Source: Trichomonas tenax (lineage: Eukaryota > Parabasalia > Trichomonadida > Trichomonadidae). Taken from it: a DNA stretch of 64,000 bases. Location of the stretch: contig JALKBU010000129.1 in assembly GCA_023091735.1 (NCBI GenBank), positions 1 through 64,000 on the forward strand, given 5' to 3'. This document shows, in pieces, positions 58,291-64,000 of the stretch; position 1 is the first letter of the stretch, and every line of letters starts with the position of its first letter. Under the pieces are notes generated by a model, which saw only the letters and a list, made by a program, of their open reading frames with translations, made no database searches and had not been told where the DNA came from. The position numbers were made by a program, and so were the translations under genes.

Positions 58291-59202
58291 TTAAGCGAAG
58301 TACGGTGGAGTACTATCATCTGGAATAACACGCTGATCATCAGGAACAGCTTTGAAGATAACAAAATCGCGATTAAAGTTTTCGTCGATCTTAAGGACTG
58401 AAGCATCATTACCAGAACGATACATATAGTTAGGTGCAGACCAAACAGTAACTAGTTGTGTTTCGTTGAAATGATATTGATAACCACTCATAGCAAGCTG
58501 GTGAGCACGAACAATAAGGTCTATCTTGTTGTTAGAACAGAATTCGTGTGTTGGCTGAGAACCAAACAGCCAGCCAGCACCACGTTGGTTTGCGGCCCAT
58601 CCTTCGATGTCATCAGGATCGGACCATGTCAAATCAGCGAGGGCACCGTTACTTGGAAGTTCGTCCTGACGCTCAATGAGAGGAATCTGTTCGATTAATT
58701 TAATATCTGGTGAAAGACCGCCGTGTACGCCGAAAATCTTGTTTGCAATGAGTGCTGCAATTGGAAGGAGATCGAAAACTTCGTTGCACATACGCCAAAT
58801 GCCAGCATGTCCGTAGACATTAACGCATTCGTCGTAAAAGCCGTAAAGTTGGTTGACTTGTCTGCATTCGTGATTTCCGCGGAGTAGGTAGATGTGATCT
58901 GGGTATTTGAGTTTAAGGCAAGCTAAGTATGTGAATGTTTCGAGTGAAAAGTAGCCACGGTCAACATAGTCACCGAGGAATAGGTAACGGTTTGATTCTG
59001 GACCGCCGGAAATTTTGAAAAGCTCGAATAAATCGTAAAGCTGACCATGAATATCGCCGCAAATAACAATTGGGAGTGGCAATGGATGCACAGTTCCCTC
59101 TTGGTAAAGGACTTCCATGAGTTTGGTGAAGACGAGTCTGAGCTGTTCCTCCTCAAGACGCTTTCCGCCTCGAATACACTCTATATACGAATCAAGATCC
59201 AT
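58291..59202 (-). CDS. PP6/Sit4-type serine/threonine protein phosphatase catalytic subunit
   Basis: A 303-residue PPP-family phosphatase. All metal and catalytic motifs are present: GDIHGQ, GDYVDRG, RGNHE, the His in HGGLSPDI, and SAPNY. The N-terminus MDLDSYIECIRGG and the C-terminus VPDDQRVIPDDSTPPYFA are closest to the PP6/Sit4 type (which ends in TTPYFL) rather than PP2A or PP1. The last residue is Ala instead of Leu, so the usual C-terminal carboxymethylated Leu is absent. The frame runs to 59250, but the Met at 59202 starts the conserved N-terminus and lies 2 bp after the AAAAAAGTGAC motif. PP6-type enzymes control cell cycle and trafficking through SAPS-type subunits. Confidence 0.9.
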   Translation of the reverse strand: MDLDSYIECIRGGKRLEEEQLRLVFTKLMEVLYQEGTVHPLPLPIVICGDIHGQLYDLFELFKISGGPESNRYLFLGDYVDRGYFSLETFTYLACLKLKYPDHIYLLRGNHECRQVNQLYGFYDECVNVYGHAGIWRMCNEVFDLLPIAALIANKIFGVHGGLSPDIKLIEQIPLIERQDELPSNGALADLTWSDPDDIEGWAANQRGAGWLFGSQPTHEFCSNNKIDLIVRAHQLAMSGYQYHFNETQLVTVWSAPNYMYRSGNDASVLKIDENFNRDFVIFKAVPDDQRVIPDDSTPPYFA

Positions 59203-59203
59203 T

Positions 59204-59214
59204 GTCACTTTTTT
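59204..59214 (-). promoter_or_regulatory. AAAAAAGTGAC element just before the ATG
   Basis: On the minus strand AAAAAAGTGAC ends 1 bp before the PP6-type ATG, too close for a longer leader. Only 152 bp separate this start from the divergent gene at 59355, so the two must share a promoter region. Confidence 0.4.
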
Positions 59215-59354
59215 ATACTTATGAAACCCGGGTCTGGTAAAAAATTTCAAGGTTCAAAATTTTTCCACGATCCGGGGCATGTAAAAATAAATGAGGGGAT
59301 ATCATCTAATATATTTCAGGGGATTGTTTTGTAAGAAAGGGGATTTTTTTTAAA

Positions 59355-60011
59355 ATGCAAAATGATGGCGAAAATACTAGAAAGGAATATGTTCTTCGTC
59401 CGAAACCATTAGATAAGAGTGCAACTGGATATGTTACATTGCCTGGTAAGATTGTTGAGAAATTAAAACAAAGAAATCTTCGAATTATAAGTGATACTCC
59501 CAACGAATATAATATTCTCGATAAAGATGGTAACACAGTGCTTTGCCTCCACAAGGAGCTTCCACAGTTCAGAAATCTCAATACAGAAGTCGACAGCATT
59601 TATAAAAAAATTGGTGATAACGAATATTCACCAGTGTATGAAATATCAAACAATTACACAGCGTTCATAAACGGAAGTGTTGTTTCTACCAATAAAGTTG
59701 AAGTACCAAAGCCCAAACCTCCTCGCAGAAGCACTTTACCAGTGCCAATTGAATTTGTTCACACTAAAAAATATAAAGAGATAATAGATAGGTATGAGAA
59801 ACTCAAACATCAGTATTTCGAGACACGAGAAAAACTTGGTGAGCATCTCACAGAGTTTCAATATGAAATAGCAAATAAAACTATAACCTCTAGATCGTAC
59901 ACAATCAAAAAACTGCATCAACAAATAGTCAACGAACAAAATAATTTAGCTGAATTAGAAGACAAAATAATTGTCATCAGTAATGAAGTTAAGGCAGCTA
60001 TTGCCAAATAA
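59355..60011 (+). CDS. ELL/occludin-domain-like protein
   Basis: A 218-residue basic protein. The C-terminal 90 residues are a helical hairpin: it begins PVPIEFVHTKKYKEIIDRYE, continues with a YFETREKLGEHL helix, and ends LAELEDKIIVISNEVKAAI. The start (P-I, then K-Y-K before a long helix) and the overall layout resemble the occludin/ELL domain of the ELL elongation factors. The N-terminal part (about 15-75, GYVTLPGKIVEKLKQRN...) looks like a small folded domain. If correct, it would serve RNA polymerase II elongation. A plain coiled-coil protein is the alternative. It is divergent from the PP6-type gene with 152 bp between. Confidence 0.45.
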   Translation: MQNDGENTRKEYVLRPKPLDKSATGYVTLPGKIVEKLKQRNLRIISDTPNEYNILDKDGNTVLCLHKELPQFRNLNTEVDSIYKKIGDNEYSPVYEISNNYTAFINGSVVSTNKVEVPKPKPPRRSTLPVPIEFVHTKKYKEIIDRYEKLKHQYFETREKLGEHLTEFQYEIANKTITSRSYTIKKLHQQIVNEQNNLAELEDKIIVISNEVKAAIAK

Positions 60012-60072
60012 TATCCTAAATGTTTATAAATACTTGTTTTTTAATCTATCTCTATAAAAATTTCTAATAGTT

Positions 60073-62550
60073 TTATTGTTTGAAGAGTGGGTAATTACAT
60101 AATGACTTGATGTCGAATAAAACAAGATCTTCATCACCCATGTCACTGTCATCCATATCATCTTCTTCACCTTCTTCGGTTTGTGTAGAAGATCCATTAA
60201 GGATGCTGAGAGATCTGTAGCAGATCTCTAAGATTTCATCTCTAGATTCATGTAATTGAGGAAGATGATCCCATTGTTCAAAGACGGCAACAGCAGATCT
60301 CAAGAATGCAGCTGGATTCGTATACTCAATCCAGAACCTGTAGTATGATGGGAATTGTATGAGAACATGTGGATTACATGTGATTAAACTTGCGGCAATA
60401 TCTTTAACAGAAAGATCCCATTCGGCCAGCATTTGAGCTATGTCTGGTAATACCTGTTGAGCAAATGATGAAGAATAGCATTTAACAAAAATTGCTTGGA
60501 AGATTTGGATGAGAAATTCCCAATAGTTATCCATGAACTCTTCCTCGTCAGATAAAAGCAACGAAAGAATATCATAGATTGGCTTTGAGACATCAACAAT
60601 TTCGAATGCTTGTGGGAACTTGAGCGCAAGAAGCTTGATTGCTGGTGCAATTGATTCAATGAGTGAATCATCATCTTCAAAGAATTGATGAAGCATTGTT
60701 GGGATTTGTGACAAAACTTCAGTGAATTCGGGTGCAGCGTTAATGCAAGTGCAAAAAAGAGAGATAATTTCTTCAGCATATGTGCTGCATCCATCATAGA
60801 GCATCTCGTTAACTTGCTGCATAATGTAGTTAACAATTTCTGTAACTGTAGCAATGTTTGCTTTCTGAGACATTGCCACTTGATCAATAGCGTTGCATAC
60901 TGTTCCAACAGCAACATGCGCTTCTGATGAATCTTCCTCCATATACTGCCTGAGCAAGGTGACTAAGTTTCCTGTGTATTCAAGTGAAAGATCCTGCAGC
61001 TGTGGGGCAAAGAATTCAGTGAATTTAACAACAGTGTCTGCCATCCACTGTGTTGGGAACTTTCCATTCATCTCAAAGACTTTTGTGATAACATCAGTTG
61101 CTTTTTCACCGAGCATTTCGAAAACAGCATCTTTAGCTTCATTGAATGATGAAAGAACGTTTCCGACTGCACACATTGCCATGTAGATCATTGCTTCATT
61201 CTCTGACTCCATCATCAATGTAAACAATGATTGCAAGATTTCACCATTTTCGATTCTTTCTAATCCAGTGAAAAATGCACATCCGGCAATTGCAGCAATG
61301 AAATTACCAGACTGGAGGCACTGAAGAGCGAAGTCTGTAACAGTTGCAATAGCTTCAGAGTCTTCCTCACTAAATGATTTTGCAACTTTCGAGCGCATGA
61401 ATAATGAAGCATAAATAACGCTTGGATCTTCAAATGAGCTTAATGCAGCCAAACAATGTTTTGCAATCCTGCTGGCGCCAGCTGTTAAAGCAGAAGCAAC
61501 AGCAGATGTTGGAGTAATGTTTTCTGATTTCGCTGGGAATATGAGGTCCAAAACTTGGAATGGATCAGCAGTTTCGATATTAGCAGGTGGAGCAAGAATT
61601 GGAATGAATATATTAGTGATTATATGTTCTAAGAAAGGCTCAATAACTGCAAATGTTACATCAAAAGTGAAGAAAAGCTCGAGAATATTAAGAGCGCCAG
61701 TGATTGTACCATGCGATTTGTTTCTATAGGTCAATGTTGCTAAAAGTGGTTCAATTAATGGATGGATGAGTTCAGGATTGATTTCTGACTCTTCTTTAAC
61801 AGAAATCGGTGCATATATTGCTCCCATGATAGCTTCTGAAAGATCTGATGTGAGATCATATTCAGAGCTCAAGAAATTAGCAGCCAATGAAAAAACAACA
61901 TTAATTGCCTCATCAGAAACAGCATCGATCGATGCAGATACAACAATAGACTTGAAAGCCCTCAATATACAAGTTAGGATCTGTTGGAAGTGACTATGTG
62001 TTGTAAATTCAGTAGTTTTCGTGAATTCAATTGCCAAATAAAGTGCCGGAACGAGATTGTTGTAATATTCATGTACAATGATGCCAAGCTGCGTAAGTTC
62101 ATCGAGAAAAGCAAAGCCAGAGTAAAGACCTGCTTGCATCGCGTTAATTGAAAATTGTGTGATTTGCTCAAACATCGCATTTTCAACAAAATATTGGAGA
62201 ATAGCATCTATAGTAATCAATAACGTGCTTTGAACGAGTGCCGATGATGAAGTAAAAATTTGAGAGAATAAATCGAGAGAAATGCTTTGATAAACTTGTT
62301 CATTCTCATGAAGAAGCATGTGCAATTGTGTTGCTGCTGCTTGTCTTATAACATCGCGAACTTCTGATGTTAAAACATTTAAAACAGCGTCCAAAAATGA
62401 AGGATTCTGCCTCATTTCAGTCAGAATTCCTTCTGCAGTCTGAACATCAGCTGTGAGAGTCATTTGAAGGGCGTTTGTTAAATTGTCGACAGAGATCATT
62501 CTTGAAAATTTATGAGATTTTGATTTGTTGTCACTTTTATCATCTTGCAT
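60073..62550 (-). CDS. Importin-beta-like HEAT-repeat karyopherin
   Basis: An 825-residue alpha-solenoid protein. After a basic start, residues about 20-75 (LTNALQMTLTADVQTAEGIL...) resemble the first HEAT repeats of importin-beta family members (the importin N-terminal Ran-binding region). The rest is a row of HEAT-like helix pairs. The C-terminus has an acidic patch (EEGEEDDMDDSDMGDEDL near 795-812), as in several importins. It would move cargo through nuclear pores under Ran control. The frame is open to 62565, but that ATG overlaps the TGTCATGA element, so Met6 (MQDDKSD) at 62550 is used. Confidence 0.7.
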   Translation of the reverse strand: MQDDKSDNKSKSHKFSRMISVDNLTNALQMTLTADVQTAEGILTEMRQNPSFLDAVLNVLTSEVRDVIRQAAATQLHMLLHENEQVYQSISLDLFSQIFTSSSALVQSTLLITIDAILQYFVENAMFEQITQFSINAMQAGLYSGFAFLDELTQLGIIVHEYYNNLVPALYLAIEFTKTTEFTTHSHFQQILTCILRAFKSIVVSASIDAVSDEAINVVFSLAANFLSSEYDLTSDLSEAIMGAIYAPISVKEESEINPELIHPLIEPLLATLTYRNKSHGTITGALNILELFFTFDVTFAVIEPFLEHIITNIFIPILAPPANIETADPFQVLDLIFPAKSENITPTSAVASALTAGASRIAKHCLAALSSFEDPSVIYASLFMRSKVAKSFSEEDSEAIATVTDFALQCLQSGNFIAAIAGCAFFTGLERIENGEILQSLFTLMMESENEAMIYMAMCAVGNVLSSFNEAKDAVFEMLGEKATDVITKVFEMNGKFPTQWMADTVVKFTEFFAPQLQDLSLEYTGNLVTLLRQYMEEDSSEAHVAVGTVCNAIDQVAMSQKANIATVTEIVNYIMQQVNEMLYDGCSTYAEEIISLFCTCINAAPEFTEVLSQIPTMLHQFFEDDDSLIESIAPAIKLLALKFPQAFEIVDVSKPIYDILSLLLSDEEEFMDNYWEFLIQIFQAIFVKCYSSSFAQQVLPDIAQMLAEWDLSVKDIAASLITCNPHVLIQFPSYYRFWIEYTNPAAFLRSAVAVFEQWDHLPQLHESRDEILEICYRSLSILNGSSTQTEEGEEDDMDDSDMGDEDLVLFDIKSLCNYPLFKQ

Positions 62551-62552
62551 TA

Positions 62553-62562
62553 TTTCATGACA
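62553..62562 (-). promoter_or_regulatory. TGTCATGAAA element and initiator
   Basis: TGTCATGAAA on the minus strand, with TCA as initiator-like core, ends 2 bp before the ATG of the karyopherin. It joins the upstream TGTCATGTAA-type motif and the initiator in one site. Confidence 0.35.
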
Positions 62563-62570
62563 CATAAATA

Positions 62571-63186
62571 TTTTGTAAAGTCAAAAATCTTCTTCAACTC
62601 TAAATTTTATCATCACATTGATTTTACACAATGCTATTCATTCTAATCCAATAATATTTTGTTTGCTATCCAGTGGAATAAGAATCATATCATAAATACG
62701 TATTCTTGTGATATCAGATGATGCATGAACCAATTTTATTCATTTCATTATGATATAAGTACATAGCCAAATTTTATCGATATTTCTATATAATCAATAG
62801 TAGCAAATATAGCCATTATGTTTTCATCAACTGAAATTGTTTAGATTATGAAGAAAATCAAAGAATCAAAATATGAAAAACAATGCACATCAAAGAATAT
62901 TAATGTAATTGACATGAAAAACTTAATTTTCTTCAAAATGGTCTCTTCCTCATTGATATTTGAAATCCAAAAATATATAAGATATGAATTTCATGAATAT
63001 TAGGACATTAGCAGAATGATGTATTGGAAGAGTACATTTAAATGTTAGATGATGGGCTGCCATATTGCAATAATATTTTGTTTAATATTTCTTATTTTCA
63101 AGGTTTGAAATGATATTTCTTTATTATTAATCAAGATGATAATGAATACGACGTAGAAAGCGGAATTTGAGTTATTTCATTTTTAC
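62571..63186. other. Divergent intergenic region
   Basis: About 620 bp of AT-rich DNA between the divergent karyopherin and coiled-coil genes. No gene or repeat seen. Confidence 0.5.
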
Positions 63187-63196
63187 AAAAAGTGCC
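63187..63196 (+). promoter_or_regulatory. AAAAAGTGCC element
   Basis: AAAAAGTGCC ends 14 bp before the ATG at 63211, the third plus-oriented copy of this motif just before a start. Confidence 0.35.
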
Positions 63197-63210
63197 AATT
63201 TCGAGTTTCA

Positions 63211-63768
63211 ATGACATTGAGACAATCGGCCGAAGCAGCTGAGAGAGCGCGCAGAGAGAGGGAGCGCGAGATGCGCGAGCGCCAGAAAGAGAGACTTGAG
63301 GAGGACAAACTCCGCAAAAAGGAACTCGCTGAGCGCCAGAAATTAGAACAAGAGATTTCCAGAGAAAAACGCGAAAAAGCAAAAGAAATAATGAAGGACA
63401 GAGCACGCGAAGAAAAAGAGAAGGAAAAGGAAAGAAAACGCGCTGAGAGAGAAGAAGCTCAAAAGAAGCGCGCTGAAGAAATGGAAAAGATTAGAGCAAC
63501 AATGCCAATAGAGGAACTAGAAGTAATTTATCAGCAAAAGCAACCGAAAATACGTGAAGCACCACCCGAAAAATTCTTATGTCCAAATCCAGGTGTGCAA
63601 TTAGTACCAAAGAAGGCACGACGCACTGATGCTACAATTAGATTCGAAGATTTCGTAGAATTTGTTAAGCCAATTCGTAAGCATGTCGGAAATACTGTTT
63701 TCAACGGATTCCTTACCGCAATTGGAGTCGCTGTATTCTTGTTCTTCGTTATTTTGATGGAATGTTAA
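63211..63768 (+). CDS. Tail-anchored charged coiled-coil protein
   Basis: A 185-residue protein. Residues 1 to about 95 are an unbroken highly charged helix (R, K and E make up most of it, e.g. RREREREMRERQKERLEED), a single-alpha-helix or coiled-coil type. A Pro-containing linker (about 108-130) follows, then a short folded segment, and a C-terminal hydrophobic anchor (about 163-183, FLTAIGVAVFLFFVILM) ending in EC. There is no signal peptide, so it is a tail-anchored protein facing the cytosol. No family was recognised. The start is preceded by an AAAAAGTGCC motif. Similar charged tail-anchored proteins occur at ER or nuclear membranes, but this is not evidence of function. Confidence 0.75.
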   Translation: MTLRQSAEAAERARREREREMRERQKERLEEDKLRKKELAERQKLEQEISREKREKAKEIMKDRAREEKEKEKERKRAEREEAQKKRAEEMEKIRATMPIEELEVIYQQKQPKIREAPPEKFLCPNPGVQLVPKKARRTDATIRFEDFVEFVKPIRKHVGNTVFNGFLTAIGVAVFLFFVILMEC

Positions 63769-64000
63769 GGATCTTATAGAGTTTGCGTATATTACACACA
63801 GATATTAATTGATGAAGATATATCGAGTCTAAATTGACCGATTTGTTTCCGTCTTTATGATTATGAAATTTATAATACATATCATAAAATATTTTTATAC
63901 TTTTACAAACAAAATAATTTAAATTATAGAAAGTGAATTTTGATCGAGCAAGTCTATCGACATCTTGAGTTTCTCCATCTCTCTTTTAGACTTACGATGT

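Overview
The window is intron-poor, AT-rich protist DNA. Several features point to a parabasalid (trichomonad), most like the Tritrichomonas lineage. A pyruvate:ferredoxin oxidoreductase carries a short MLRNF hydrogenosomal presequence. Most genes have very short 5' leaders with an initiator-like TCA a few bases before the ATG. Every long reading frame is free of visible introns. The accessory gene families (GT61-like glycosyltransferases, glycine-rich proteins, beta-helix surface proteins, ankyrin proteins, CAMK-like kinases) are those trichomonads expand. The assignment is inference from gene content, since no rRNA or other marker is present.

Layout. 0-5 kb: a 101-bp degenerate tandem repeat, an RRM protein, a GT61-like type II membrane protein and a broken beta-helix surface gene. 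5-19 kb: ankyrin protein, CAMK-like kinase, divergent Sec23-like protein and a giant neurofibromin-like RasGAP. 19.8-21 kb: a small N-myristoylated protein and a Vti1-like SNARE. 21-24.9 kb: a gene desert holding a tyrosine-recombinase relic. 24.9-31 kb: a second CAMK-like kinase, a molybdenum cofactor sulfurase and an NDR/LATS kinase. 31.5-36.8 kb: an accessory stretch with a dead type I surface-protein gene, a multi-TM protein and a second fragment of the beta-helix gene. 37-42.5 kb: a GT-C-like polytopic protein and PFOR. 42.5-45 kb: desert and a broken glycine-rich gene. 45.7-52 kb: an Atg101-like autophagy protein, a GT61 enzyme, an NT-C2/DIL-like protein and a frameshifted GT61 gene. 52.5-64 kb: a giant proline-rich scaffold, PP6-type phosphatase, an ELL/occludin-like protein, an importin-beta-like protein and a tail-anchored coiled-coil protein.

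How genes fit together. Several products belong to membrane traffic and cell-shape control: Sec23-like, Vti1-like, Atg101-like, NT-C2/DIL-like, RasGAP, NDR kinase, PP6 and the proline-rich scaffold. The GT61 and GT-C-like proteins would act in the secretory pathway on the surface proteins whose broken genes lie nearby. There are no operons; genes are monocistronic, and some are divergent with very short shared promoters.

The less expected signals are regulatory and decay patterns: a TGTCATGTAA-type motif next to many starts, including six copies at about 20-bp spacing before the 37-kb gene; a TTTTGACG-N7-CGTCAAAA palindrome found twice; AAAAAGTGNC directly before several ATGs; TTTTCCTA just after five stop codons; and a 926-codon surface-protein frame interrupted by four in-frame stops without any net frameshift. 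No tRNA, rRNA or CRISPR array could be supported.
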